Assembly (NCBI RefSeq): GCF_001403635.1
Contig: NZ_LN879467.1
Location: 430,769 to 494,768 of the forward strand
Length of the DNA stretch: 64,000 bases
Direction of reading: 5' to 3'
DNA from: Clostridium massiliamazoniense
GTDB lineage: Bacteria > Bacillota > Clostridia > Clostridiales > Clostridiaceae
Part shown: positions 38,409-47,763 of the stretch, in pieces
Numbering within the stretch: the stretch's first letter is position 1
Layout: every line of letters begins with the position of its first letter
Translations under genes and position numbers: made by a program
The notes under the pieces: generated by a model
Told to the model about the DNA's origin: nothing
Databases searched by the model: none
What the model saw: only the letters and a program-made list of their open reading frames with translations

Positions 38409-39212
38409 TTATTCTCTGAAAATAGGTAATGTACTACATGTAAATCCACCTCCAGCTTTAATAATTTCAGAATAATTTAAATAAAAAACTTTAAAACCAA
38501 CTCTTTTTAAAATTTTTTTAACTTTCTTATCTGATGTTACTATCCTTTTTTCTCCCAATGATATTATATTAGTGCCTAATTTTTTTGCTGTTTTTTTATC
38601 AATATAATATAAGTTTTTAATAATTCCTTCTATTATATATGTATCATAAACATAATCACATATAATTGCATCATCATCATCTAATATGTTAAATACGCAA
38701 TCAAGATGTAGCATTTTCTCTTTATTAAATTTTATAGGTATGACTTTATATTTTTTTCCTTCTTTTTTTAAATACTTTTTTAATTCTAAAATCCCATCTA
38801 AAGAAGTTCTTGTACTTACACCAACAAATATATATTCCTTATATATTAAGACATCTCCACCTTCCATTTCATTATTCATTTCATAATATTTTATATTTTT
38901 ATCTTTTATGTACTCCTTTAATGCTTTTGTTTCTTCCTTTCTTTTTTTATTGCCTAACTTACATATAAATAAAATATCTTCAATAACAAAGCCTATATCT
39001 CTAGTAAAAACTTGATTAGGACCATATATAGGATTTAAAAAAATAAGTTTTGCCCCTTCTTCAATTAATAGATTAGTAAATGCAGTATATTGTTTAAGCA
39101 TTTTTTTATAATTTATTTTTTTAAAAGTAAATTTAGTCAAAGTTAAATTATAAGGATAACAAAGAATAAATGTTCCTATTTTTTCATAATGATTTTTGTG
39201 ACTTATTTTCAT
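38409..39212 (-). CDS. DDAH/amidinotransferase-family guanidino-modifying enzyme
   Basis: 267 aa. The catalytic set of the family is visible: FTRDIG with D72, EMEGGD at 115-120, HLDC with H169, and C259 in GGGFTCSTLP. Such enzymes hydrolyse or transfer the guanidino group of arginine derivatives. Short for the family but complete. Substrate could be dimethylarginine, agmatine-like or arginine itself. Confidence 0.82.
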   Translation of the reverse strand: MKISHKNHYEKIGTFILCYPYNLTLTKFTFKKINYKKMLKQYTAFTNLLIEEGAKLIFLNPIYGPNQVFTRDIGFVIEDILFICKLGNKKRKEETKALKEYIKDKNIKYYEMNNEMEGGDVLIYKEYIFVGVSTRTSLDGILELKKYLKKEGKKYKVIPIKFNKEKMLHLDCVFNILDDDDAIICDYVYDTYIIEGIIKNLYYIDKKTAKKLGTNIISLGEKRIVTSDKKVKKILKRVGFKVFYLNYSEIIKAGGGFTCSTLPIFRE

Positions 39213-39294
39213 AAAATTCCTCTTACTTCTTATAGATTAATTAATTAATTTATTTATTATATTTTTTACATCTTAAGAGTAAATTATTATAAAA

Positions 39295-39358
39295 AAATAA
39301 GCCCTATAAAAATAGTCTAGGTTTTCTACTATTTATTTTTATACAGCTTATTTTATTA
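39295..39358 (-). terminator. Terminator after the rhodanese gene
   Basis: AAAATAAGCTGTATAAAAATA pairs with TATTTTTATAGGGCTTATTTT on the minus strand; long stem with a T-tail. Confidence 0.78.
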
Positions 39359-39372
39359 TTTTTTATTAAATT

Positions 39373-39690
39373 TTACTTTACGAGTTCATAGGGCCAATCT
39401 AATATTCCACCAATATTATAAACATTAGTATATCCTTTTAAAGCTAAGATAGTAGCAGCAACTTCGCTTCTTGCACCACTTCTACAATAAACATATATAA
39501 CTCTATCTTTTTCAATATCTAATCCCTCTATGTCATTTTCAAAATCTCCTATAGGAATTAACTCAGCTCCTTCAATATGCCCATCTTCATTAAATTCCAT
39601 AAATTCTCTAACATCAATTAATAAAATATCGTAATTATTATCTAAATTCTCTTTAGCTTCTTTTGCTGATATTCTATGTACTTTTTCCAT
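39373..39690 (-). CDS. Rhodanese-domain sulfurtransferase
   Basis: 105 aa, single-domain. LIDVREFMEFNEDGHIEGA and the active-site loop YCRSGARS with Cys 69, then GYTNVYNIGGILDWPYE. Moves sulfane sulfur to acceptors. Stands alone; role unknown. Good ribosome site. Confidence 0.88.
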   Translation of the reverse strand: MEKVHRISAKEAKENLDNNYDILLIDVREFMEFNEDGHIEGAELIPIGDFENDIEGLDIEKDRVIYVYCRSGARSEVAATILALKGYTNVYNIGGILDWPYELVK

Positions 39691-40767
39691 ATTTACTCAT
39701 TCAAAATTCATTAATATGAATTTTGCACTTCCTCCTTTTTAATAATAATCTTAAAATTTAGTAGTATAAGACTTTAAAAGATGTCTATTACTTAATACTT
39801 TACAGTGATAAATCACTCGTTTATTATATAATATAATTCAATAAAAATACACATTTAGCTATTAAATAGCTCATTTTTATTAATGCACTACTTTAAATAG
39901 CTTACATTTCTTTTAATTTATTATTTTAGTAAAATATCATTTTTTTACCTCATTTTATTATTTTTTTATTAAAATATATCCATTTTATTTTTAAATTATT
40001 AATAGAATATTTAATTTCCTTAACTACCATTTAATTCACTAAGTAGATTTTATATGTTATTGTGTGTATAATGTGATTAGTTGTAACATAAAATTAATAT
40101 TTGTTATGAAATTGATTTTTTTCTTAATAATATCTCAATGATTGTTACAACATATTTATAAATGCTTTTTTACTGGACAAGCTCACAAGAAAAAGAGTTT
40201 ATTCTTTAACAATGATAGTATTATGACTTTATAGCATAACATTTGTTGAGCTTATTACCAAATTAAAATAAATTATCATATAAAATGAAATTTAATTCAG
40301 AAAAATTTATTCCAAAGTATTTTGTGAATGAAACTGAAGTTTTAATAGAAGATATATATGTTCATAGTAATGTTAATATAGCTTTTAAAAGTTATGCTAG
40401 TTATATTAATTATCTATGAAAAGAAATTGATTTTTATCAGACTTAATGCTCATTGAGAGCTTAAGTATTATTTAATATAAAATTTAATTCATTAATTCAT
40501 TGCCCCTTAAGTTCATATTTTCAATAATTAAACTCGAAAATTATTTTATTTTAAATATTGAACTTTTTAATAATGTTTTAATGTTTTAATAGAATATCTC
40601 TTTTGCTTTAAGGCGTTGTCTTATAGCTAGTTTAAGTCTTAAAAAGCAGTTAATATTCTATATTGGAAATTTAAATTTATGTATTGGAAAAAATAAGTTT
40701 TGGTTTAAAAGTTAAGTTTTAAAAATTAAGTTTTAAAAAATTAGGTAAGCACTTAGGAGGAAATATA
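39691..40767. other. Long leader region of the NlpC/P60 gene
   Basis: 1.08 kb, AT-rich. A 44-codon ORF at 40285-40419 (start MKFNSEKFIPKYF) has no convincing ribosome site. A near-duplicate TGTATTGGAAATTTAAATT / TGTATTGGAAAAAATAAG pair lies at about 40660-40695. I see no terminator or known riboswitch. Confidence 0.35.
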
Positions 40768-42402
40768 ATGAACAAATCGAAATTAACGGGAATATTATTA
40801 TCATCAGCAGCAGTATTAACAGGAGCTGGAGTTATGCATCATGCACCTGCTCAAGCACAACAAACTCAATCAAACAATCATGTTGTATTAGCTCAAAGAT
40901 CAGCAGATACAAACACAAGTAAAACTGCAGTAGTTATAGATGGTAATGGTTCTCTAGTTTTAAGAGCTGCAGCTAGTTCAGGTTCAGCTGTATCAAGTTA
41001 CTTATCATCAGGTCAAATGTTAACTATAAATAGTCAATCAGGAGCTTTTTATAACGTTACAGTTCATGAAACTGGAGCTACTGGCTATATATCAGCTAAC
41101 AATCTTCAAATAATTGAAAATGGTACTGATGATGCATTTAACGCTTTAAATGAATATGGACAAGTTGTAAATGTAAGCTCAAGCGTTCATTTAAGAGCTA
41201 ACGCAAGCTTAAATTCAAGTATTATTGGTTTCTTACAAAATGGAAACACTTTCAAAGTATTAGGAAAAGAAGGTCAATGGTTCAAAGTTGATGTTGATGG
41301 AACTATCGGTTTTATTTATCAAGAATACGTATCAACTTCACAAGAAAACTTAGCACCTGTACACACATCAAGTGTTAATACTAATAGTAAAAACACTACT
41401 ATTGTTAATAATACTAATAGCAACAATAATACAAAAACTAATAATGTAACAACTAAAAAAGCTCCAGTTGCAAAAGTTCAAGAAAAACAAGAACAAACTA
41501 ATACTAAAGCAACTGAACAAACAAAAGAAGTTGTAAATAATGAAAATAATAAAGAAGCGAAAGCTAATAGTGAAACTAATAAAAATGTAAGACCTCAAGC
41601 TATGAGCTTCTTAGCTATAAATGTTAATAACAATAATAACAGCAACGCTCAACAAAGTAATAATAAGAGCCAAGCTCAACAAAACAACAATAACAGCAAT
41701 GCTCAACAAAACAACAATAAGAGCCAAGCTCAACAAAACAATAATAAGAGCCAAGCTCAACAAAACAACAATAAGAGCCAAGCTCAACAAAACAATAATA
41801 AGAGCCAAGCTCAACAAAACAATAATAACAGCAATGCTCAACAAAACAACAATAACAGCAATGCTCAACAAAACAACAATAACAGCAATGCTCAACAAAA
41901 CAATAATAACAGCAATGCTCAACAAAACAACAATAACAGCAATGCTCAACAAAACAATAATAACAGCAATGCTCAACAAAACAATAATAACAGCAATGCT
42001 CAACAAAACAACAATAGCAACAGCAATAATCAAGTAAGTAATGGAAATGTAACTGGTCAAGAAATTGTTAACTATGCTGAACAGTTCTTAGGAAGACCAT
42101 ATGTATGGGGAGCTACAGGTCCTAATGCTTTTGACTGTAGTGGATTAACTTCTTATGTTTACAGACACTTTGGATACAATATAGGACGTACTACTTATAC
42201 TCAAGTAGATCAAGGAACTCCTGTATCATTAAATAACTTACAACCTGGAGACTTAATATTCTGGGGACCAGCTTCAGCACCTTACCATGTTGCTATATAT
42301 ATTGGTGGAGGAGAATATATACAAGCACCTCATCCAGGTGAAAATGTTGATATCTCATCATGGAACTTAAACAATATAAGTGCTGCTAGAAGAATTCTTT
42401 AA
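40768..42402 (+). CDS. Secreted SH3-NlpC/P60 peptidoglycan hydrolase with Asn/Gln repeats
   Basis: 544 aa. Signal peptide ending QAQ (about 1-31). Two SH3 domains (about 50-195), homologous to the proteins at 19131 and 28664. A linker, then about 14 copies of a 9-residue unit (NNNNSNAQQ or NNNKSQAQQ; 27 bp each). C-terminal NlpC/P60 domain with catalytic Cys in FDCSGLTSYV, His in PYHVAIYIG and a polar residue in QAPHPG. It cuts cell-wall peptide bonds, usually D-gamma-Glu-DAP. The repeats form a flexible linker that could vary in length. AGGAGG ribosome site. Confidence 0.85.
   Translation: MNKSKLTGILLSSAAVLTGAGVMHHAPAQAQQTQSNNHVVLAQRSADTNTSKTAVVIDGNGSLVLRAAASSGSAVSSYLSSGQMLTINSQSGAFYNVTVHETGATGYISANNLQIIENGTDDAFNALNEYGQVVNVSSSVHLRANASLNSSIIGFLQNGNTFKVLGKEGQWFKVDVDGTIGFIYQEYVSTSQENLAPVHTSSVNTNSKNTTIVNNTNSNNNTKTNNVTTKKAPVAKVQEKQEQTNTKATEQTKEVVNNENNKEAKANSETNKNVRPQAMSFLAINVNNNNNSNAQQSNNKSQAQQNNNNSNAQQNNNKSQAQQNNNKSQAQQNNNKSQAQQNNNKSQAQQNNNNSNAQQNNNNSNAQQNNNNSNAQQNNNNSNAQQNNNNSNAQQNNNNSNAQQNNNNSNAQQNNNSNSNNQVSNGNVTGQEIVNYAEQFLGRPYVWGATGPNAFDCSGLTSYVYRHFGYNIGRTTYTQVDQGTPVSLNNLQPGDLIFWGPASAPYHVAIYIGGGEYIQAPHPGENVDISSWNLNNISAARRIL
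41630..42030 (+). repeat. 27-bp in-frame tandem repeats (about 14 copies)
   Basis: Units of two types, ending AGCAATGCTCAA or AGCCAAGCTCAA, encoding NNNNSNAQQ and NNNKSQAQQ. Copies are almost identical at DNA level, so slippage is likely. Confidence 0.9.
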
Positions 42403-42436
42403 TTATTTAATTATTTAATTCTTTAAATTAAATAAT

Positions 42437-42477
42437 AGGATGTATCTATAAATTAGATACATCCTTTCTTTTGTCTT
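42437..42477 (+). terminator. Terminator after the NlpC/P60 gene
   Basis: AGGATGTATCT / AGATACATCCT perfect hairpin followed by T's. Same stem family as at 14.8, 36.4 and 44.4 kb. Confidence 0.88.
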
Positions 42478-42547
42478 AATTTATAATATTATTTTTACTT
42501 TTGGAAAAACTAAAATATCTTTAATATTTAATTTTAGGAGGCCTAAA

Positions 42548-42991
42548 GTGAAAAATTTAACTAAATTTTTTATAATATGTATTCTTCCATTCGTACTATT
42601 TTCTTGTTCAAAGAAAGAAAATTCTGTATCACCAATTAACAAATCTATATTAGAAAAATCCTTTTCTATAAAATCTGAAAGTTCTAATGATAATTCAGAT
42701 ATATTTTTTAGAATCAATAGTAATAATACAAGTGACACTAATATTGTTTTAAGTGTCTACATAGATGATGACTTATTTATAAAAGAAACTATAAATCCCA
42801 AATTAAAAAGGACCCTAAATTATTCTTATGAAATTCCTAGAACAACTCATACAGTGAAAATACTTGTAGATGACATAAATAAATTTTCAATACCTTTTAA
42901 TAATAGTTATAAAAATCAACTAGTTACTATAAATTATAACAATAATAATCAAGTTAATGATGTTACTGCAACAGTTTCTGATCTTAACTAA
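42548..42991 (+). CDS. Lipoprotein, unknown
   Basis: 147 aa from a GTG start with AGGAGG 6 bases upstream. Lipoprotein signal (IICILPFVLFSC, lipobox Cys at 20). The mature part is a small beta-rich domain, possibly Ig-like (SDTNIVLSVYIDDDLFIKET ... VKILVDD). Anchored at the outer face of the membrane. Family not recognised. Confidence 0.7.
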   Translation: MKNLTKFFIICILPFVLFSCSKKENSVSPINKSILEKSFSIKSESSNDNSDIFFRINSNNTSDTNIVLSVYIDDDLFIKETINPKLKRTLNYSYEIPRTTHTVKILVDDINKFSIPFNNSYKNQLVTINYNNNNQVNDVTATVSDLN

Positions 42992-43060
42992 GATTAGATA
43001 AGCTTTGAATATAATCTTTTAAATAAATAAACATTAATCCCTATAAGGTCTATTAAAAGT

Positions 43061-43136
43061 AGATAATCTAACTTTATCTAAATTAAACCTTAATTTAGAT
43101 AAAGTTAGATTATCTAAATTAAACCTTAATTTAGAT
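43061..43136. repeat. 26-bp perfect palindrome with nested hairpin
   Basis: Left arm 43061-43086 and right arm 43090-43115 are exact reverse complements around a 3-base loop. The 25-bp ATCTAAATTAAACCTTAATTTAGAT core recurs at 43112-43136, so alternative hairpins can form. No T-tail. Confidence 0.92.
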
Positions 43137-43148
43137 ATTTTTCTATAA

Positions 43149-43192
43149 AAAATCATTATTTAATAATAAAATATTAAATAATGATTTTTTGT
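43149..43192 (+). terminator. Terminator-like hairpin
   Basis: AAAATCATTATTTAATA / TATTAAATAATGATTTT perfect stem with an AT loop and a T-run, probably ending the lipoprotein transcript. Confidence 0.8.
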
Positions 43193-43334
43193 TTTGTATA
43201 TTCTTTTATTTATTATTAAAATAACCTTTTATTATACCTTTCCTTTATAAATTTATTAATTTTTCTATTTGAAATTTTAATTTTCTTAACTTATAATAAA
43301 GCAAGAATTATAACAATAATAAAGGGGAAAACAT

Positions 43335-44156
43335 ATGAAAAAAAAAAGAATAATTCCTATAGTAATAGTTGTTGTAATTATACTAATACTAATTGGAATT
43401 TTTTCATTTTATGAAAATAATAAAAAAGAAGTTGCTTCAAAAGAAGCACCTATTGCAACTAATTCAAGCAATATAACTAATACAACTGAAAAAACAAATA
43501 AAAACACTAGTGATTCTTTATCATTACCAAAACCATTATTTACTGATGAACAAAAAAATGAATACTACAAAATTTCTACAGCTATTAATGACATAGGACT
43601 TCCAAGTGATTCTTTAGTTACAAACCTTGATAACTATAAAGTTATTGATGGTGTTAAATATTTTGATGCTTACAGTTATGCTACTAGAACCTCATTTAAA
43701 ACTCCAATTATACGAGAAGATGCTAATAATAATTTCTCTGGTGAAATAAACCATTATAATCTAGTAGGTCTTAATGGTAAAAAATTAGAGAATTCTTCTG
43801 TAGCTAGTTCAGAGGATTTAAACAATTTATCAAATGAGGATAAATATGTTCAACTTTATAAAATAGCTTCTGAATATATTGAAGGATATACAGCAAATTA
43901 TCCTAATATTCAAGTTCAAGCTAATGATAATTATGAAGGAAATCTTAATGATATAACCGACCTTAAAATTGACTTAAATGATACTAAAGATATAGCAGGA
44001 CACAAAACATATAAAGTATTAGTTGATATAAATAACTTCCATACTCCTATTTATGTTTCTCTTGATGGATATATCTATGTAAGTAGTCCAACTGACTACG
44101 AACAATTATTCTTCCCTGGATGGTTAAATCAAAACGTTCCTATACAAAAAGCTTAA
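43335..44156 (+). CDS. Membrane-anchored exported protein, unknown
   Basis: 273 aa. Basic start MKKKRI, hydrophobic helix 7-25, Ser/Thr/Asn linker to about 60, then a soluble extracellular domain of about 210 residues (PKPLFTDEQKNEYYKI ... GWLNQNVPIQKA) with no motif I know. GGGGAA ribosome site. Followed by a dispersed repeat and terminator. Confidence 0.65.
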   Translation: MKKKRIIPIVIVVVIILILIGIFSFYENNKKEVASKEAPIATNSSNITNTTEKTNKNTSDSLSLPKPLFTDEQKNEYYKISTAINDIGLPSDSLVTNLDNYKVIDGVKYFDAYSYATRTSFKTPIIREDANNNFSGEINHYNLVGLNGKKLENSSVASSEDLNNLSNEDKYVQLYKIASEYIEGYTANYPNIQVQANDNYEGNLNDITDLKIDLNDTKDIAGHKTYKVLVDINNFHTPIYVSLDGYIYVSSPTDYEQLFFPGWLNQNVPIQKA

Positions 44157-44252
44157 AAATTAAGGTACTGTATCAATTACTTTTAAAAGAAGCTAAGTGC
44201 TAAGTGCACTGAGTAACTTCCAGTGATCAAACATAGATCTGGACTGTCAGTG

Positions 44253-44396
44253 AAATAAAGTGAGTTTGGAAATTTTAGCAATTGTTATAGAAAAATATTA
44301 GAACTTCTTTACGTAGGTGAGCGGTCATAAATGGTAAATCTATACAACTAGATAAAATACAGAGAGGATGTATCTGCAATTTGATACATCCTTCTA
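44253..44396 (+). repeat. Type-2 dispersed repeat, copy C, with terminator
   Basis: Matches copy A at 14718-14861 over about 140 bp (CTTCTTTACGTAGGTGAG core). The upstream GGTACTGTATCAA at 44162 also matches about 14491. The end AGGATGTATC / GATACATCCT acts as terminator for the flanking genes. Confidence 0.72.
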
Positions 44397-45044
44397 TATT
44401 TTTTTTATTCCTATTTTATTGATATATTCTAAATATACCGTTACATAATCTCTAAGATCTAAATAATTATTAAAACTAAGTCCTGTTATTTCCTCTATTC
44501 TATTTAATCTATAATTTAAAGTATTTCTATGTATATGAAGCTCTTTAGCTACTCTATTTCTTTCTCCATTTTTATTTATATATACTAATAGAGTGTTTAA
44601 CAATTCATGCCCCATATTCTCCTCTAAAATCTTATTAATTACCTTGTTATTATTAAAATCTAATTCTCTTTTAATATCTAAATTTAACTCTTTAATAAAG
44701 TTACCCTGTTGCTCTAACATAAGCTCAAATGCTGCTATAACTAATTTCGAGTACTCTTTTATATTTTCACACTCTCCAGCGATGGATATAAAACCTATAA
44801 CCTTATTAAAATAATTAATTGGTTCTATTATTTCCATTATTTCTTTATTTTCATTTATTATTTCTATAGTTTTAGCTTTTTTTATTGCCAGCTTAGCCTT
44901 ATCATTTTTATTATTAATTAAATTGCTATCAGTAGAGCTTATAGTTATTCCTTTATCATTTATTATACTTACAGTACATAAAGTTCTATTTTTCATTTTG
45001 TCTATAAAATTATTTACTAGCTCCTTATTTAACATAACCTTCAC
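44394..45044 (-). CDS. CdaR/PucR-type transcriptional regulator
   Basis: 216 aa. An N-terminal diacid-recognition-like domain (GFISIAGECENIKEYSKLVI) and a C-terminal PucR-type helix-turn-helix (VAKELHIHRNTLNYRLNRIEEITGLSF). CdaR-type proteins control carbohydrate diacid use. At 216 aa it is shorter than typical CdaR, lacking the middle region. No sugar-acid genes are nearby, so the target is unknown. Confidence 0.8.
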   Translation of the reverse strand: MKVMLNKELVNNFIDKMKNRTLCTVSIINDKGITISSTDSNLINNKNDKAKLAIKKAKTIEIINENKEIMEIIEPINYFNKVIGFISIAGECENIKEYSKLVIAAFELMLEQQGNFIKELNLDIKRELDFNNNKVINKILEENMGHELLNTLLVYINKNGERNRVAKELHIHRNTLNYRLNRIEEITGLSFNNYLDLRDYVTVYLEYINKIGIKKI

Positions 45045-45193
45045 CCTAATTTATTATTTAATTCAACTCTAATTTTACCTTAAGTTAAGTGAAATTACTA
45101 ATTAAATTTAAGTGTATATTTCATTTCAATATTATGTCCCCTATCTTTATGAGGTTATACTAGTACTTTAATATAACCTCATAAATTAATTAT

Positions 45194-45502
45194 TTAATCA
45201 ATTTCATATTTATTAAAACCAATTCCTATAATTATAGCTAACAAAGCTATAGTTATACCAAATATAACTGAAATGTTTATAAAAGTAAAATACCACCCTA
45301 TTATTGATATAATTATTATCAATAAACCTGCTATAAGAAAGCTACTCCCTGTCCAATTTAATAAATTTTTTGCACAATAATTTTTCTTACTATCATACTC
45401 AGCTAATATAGAAACTGACTTCTTTCTAAATATAAAAAATGATATTAATATAAAAAATATCCCTACAATAGAGAATAGAATATTTCCTAAATATGCTTCC
45501 AT
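45194..45502 (-). CDS. DUF3784-like three-helix membrane protein
   Basis: 102 aa, three hydrophobic helices. The helix-loop-helix with DSKKNYCAKNLLNWTG and the IIGIGFNKYEID end resemble DUF3784 small membrane proteins. GGAGAA ribosome site. Role unknown. Confidence 0.65.
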   Translation of the reverse strand: MEAYLGNILFSIVGIFFILISFFIFRKKSVSILAEYDSKKNYCAKNLLNWTGSSFLIAGLLIIIISIIGWYFTFINISVIFGITIALLAIIIGIGFNKYEID

Positions 45503-45689
45503 TATAATTCTCCTTCCCTTCTTATCTTTATATAATATTCTGAACTGTAAAATTTTGTTTATAATATCCTAAATTTTTATTTCTGAATTTACATATTTAA
45601 TATTTGCTTGATAAATACTACTTTTGTATGATTAGATAATTTATTATTATTTAACTAAATTTTATATTATAGAAAAGGAGTAGCAGAGC

Positions 45690-46757
45690 TTGAAAGTAAA
45701 AACTTTATATAAAATACCTTTGTTTTTTTTATTCATAATATCATTATTAAATTTTAATAAGTTTACATGTATCTCTACCTCTCATTATGATTTAATAAAA
45801 GAACCCATTTATAAGTACTTTGATAATGAAAAAAATAACTTTTTAATACATAAATCTAATATTAATTTAGACACAATAATAAATGAACCTTTATTAGCTG
45901 AAGATTTAAATTTTAAATATCTTTTTTTTCAAAATTGGAATTCTTCCTTAAATATTAATTTTTCTACTTATAATTATGATTTACATTTTATTGATTTTTA
46001 CATTAATAACGATAAAGTAAAAGTTCATTTAATTAGAAACTTAAATTGCATACTAAATAACACTGATCAATTTAGCTCTTCAAATGAAGAATATATATTT
46101 TTTCTTGAATACCAAAATAATAACTGGAAAATTTATGACTTAGCAATAAAAGAAGAAAATGAAGACTATTTCTATACTATAAAAAACAACACATCTTTCA
46201 GAACATTAGCTAACTACAAATGGAAAGAAAGTTTTGATAATATAGATAACATTTTAAATGAATACTTATCTTTAAGAACAACTCATAACAGCAATAGAAT
46301 AGAATCAACAACAAGAAAATATGACCTAGATAAAACTATAGATTATGCTTTAAAACATGCATTAAATTACAATAATGCTTATAAAAATTTTGATAATAAC
46401 GGAGGAGATTGTACAAACTTTGTATCCCAATGTCTACATGCTGGCGGTTTACCCTTAAGCTCTGCTTGGAAACCTTATAGAGATAGTTGGATCAATGTAA
46501 ATCTATTAAGAAACTATTTAATTTATAATTCTTTAGGCATTGAATCATCTACTATTGATGATGATATTATTGGATCTACAATACAATTTTACAATAGTGA
46601 ATTAAATAGATATTCTCATAGTGGAATAGTTACCAGTAAATTAAGTAATGGTGATTATGGTTATTGTGCTCATAGCTATGATAAATTAAATTATCCACTT
46701 AGTTTATCATTTCCCGTGATTTATAAGAAAATTAGAATTATTAAAATAGTCTATTAA
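45690..46757 (+). CDS. Secreted Amidase_6-domain protein
   Basis: 355 aa from a TTG start (AAAAGGAG 9 bases upstream). Hydrophobic signal sequence 1-25. The N-terminal half is an unknown soluble domain. The C-terminal Amidase_6-type domain (from about 205) has the expected NNGGDCTNFVSQCLHAGG catalytic Cys region and YSHSGIVTS with a His; CAHSYDKL follows. These domains are papain/NlpC-like cysteine hydrolases, probably acting on peptidoglycan or spore-type cell walls. Confidence 0.78.
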   Translation: MKVKTLYKIPLFFLFIISLLNFNKFTCISTSHYDLIKEPIYKYFDNEKNNFLIHKSNINLDTIINEPLLAEDLNFKYLFFQNWNSSLNINFSTYNYDLHFIDFYINNDKVKVHLIRNLNCILNNTDQFSSSNEEYIFFLEYQNNNWKIYDLAIKEENEDYFYTIKNNTSFRTLANYKWKESFDNIDNILNEYLSLRTTHNSNRIESTTRKYDLDKTIDYALKHALNYNNAYKNFDNNGGDCTNFVSQCLHAGGLPLSSAWKPYRDSWINVNLLRNYLIYNSLGIESSTIDDDIIGSTIQFYNSELNRYSHSGIVTSKLSNGDYGYCAHSYDKLNYPLSLSFPVIYKKIRIIKIVY

Positions 46758-46825
46758 AATTAGCACTAAATTACACAGGTCTTTATTTAAATAATTTGAT
46801 ATGTGTAATTTGGTGCTAATTTTTA
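46757..46825 (+). terminator. Terminator built from inverted iterons
   Basis: TTAGCACTAAATTACACA (46760-46777) and TGTGTAATTTGGTGCTAA (46802-46819) pair in a long stem with T's. Both arms match the 18-bp rep iteron. Confidence 0.75.
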
Positions 46826-46878
46826 TTTCTCTAATTATTGCTTAAATTTTGCTTTTTAATCCTTATATAATCCTAAAA

Positions 46879-46990
46879 ATAAACCTAGACTTAATTCGGG
46901 TTGAGTTTTAATTCCACCTCACTGCTTAGTTATCATTATCTAGAAGGGTAAAACCATTTATCTTCTACTTATACACCGCTAGTATCAGGT
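46879..46990 (+). repeat. Dispersed palindromic element, copy 3 (with a second partial to 47130)
   Basis: CTTAATTCGGGTTGAGTTTTAATTCCACCT, then TTATCTAGAAG and TTATCTTCTACTTATAC. Degenerate left hairpin; a second half-copy at about 46985-47130. Confidence 0.55.
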
Positions 46991-47136
46991 AAATCTTAAA
47001 TAAATAATTAAATCTTAATTTAAGTAGGTTTTAACTTCATTTAAATCTTATTTAAAGTTAGTTATTCATCTCTCTCTTCATTTCTAACTTATAGAACATT
47101 AGTGATTATAGATACTACTTTCTTAACTACTAAAAG

Positions 47137-47350
47137 AATGTAAACATAAACGTTTGTAATTATGTTTGTAATTACAGTTATGATTAAGTTTAAAATTATG
47201 TTAATATATGTGTAATTTATTGCTAATAAATATTTATTTTAAATAAATATGTTTACATTTACGTATACATAAACATAAGTATATTTATTTGTAAAAATAT
47301 ATCTATTTATTTTGAATTTTTATTACTTATATTAATGTAAACATTTTTAC
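47137..47350. repeat. GTAAAC/GTTTAC motif cluster 1
   Basis: Copies such as AATGTAAACATAAACGTTTG (47137-47156), GTTTACATTTACGTATAC (47251-47268) and AATGTAAACATTTTTAC. A lone iteron copy is at 47209-47226. Confidence 0.6.
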
Positions 47351-47464
47351 TTGCATTAATGTATTTATTATTGTAATCTTATTTGTTTTATTTCTTCATT
47401 TAACTCCTTTATTTATCTAATTTCAAGCTAGAAATTTTTTTAAAAAATTTTGTAGATATAAATA

Positions 47465-47705
47465 AAAAAACACTCTCTTAAGATGGGAAGAAAAGAGAGT
47501 GTCTTTCATTATATAAAGAAAGGAATGTGTGTATGAAAAAAGCATGATCTATAATTTTATATTATGCCCTTTTTTTTGTATTGTTACTATTATTCTTATG
47601 AAAATTTCTATGTACAAATTATTTCTTTTCAATATGAAATCTAAGTTAATTCTCTACTTTTAGTATAAAAAAGAGGATATATCTCTTCTTGATATATCCT
47701 CTAGA
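47465..47705. other. Three hairpins with a remnant start site
   Basis: Hairpins ACACTCTCTT / AAGAGAGTGT (47469-47504), GCATGAT / ATTATGC with T8 (47538-47577) and GAGGATATATC / GATATATCCTC (47671-47702, probably the mscS terminator). Between the first two lies AAAGGAATGTGTGTATG with only three codons before a stop, like the start of a deleted gene. Confidence 0.55.
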
Positions 47706-47763
47706 AATCTGTATCTCTTTATCTCTATCTTATAGAAAATTGGATACTAGTTATCAAATAAAC

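Noticed and set aside
40285-40419. 44-codon ORF (MKFNSEKFIPKYF...)
   Set aside because: No ribosome site and no recognisable family; kept only as a note for the leader region.
41611-42060. Long ORFs in other frames of the Asn/Gln repeat
   Set aside because: They are periodic artefacts of the 27-bp repeat, antisense or shifted, with no ribosome site.
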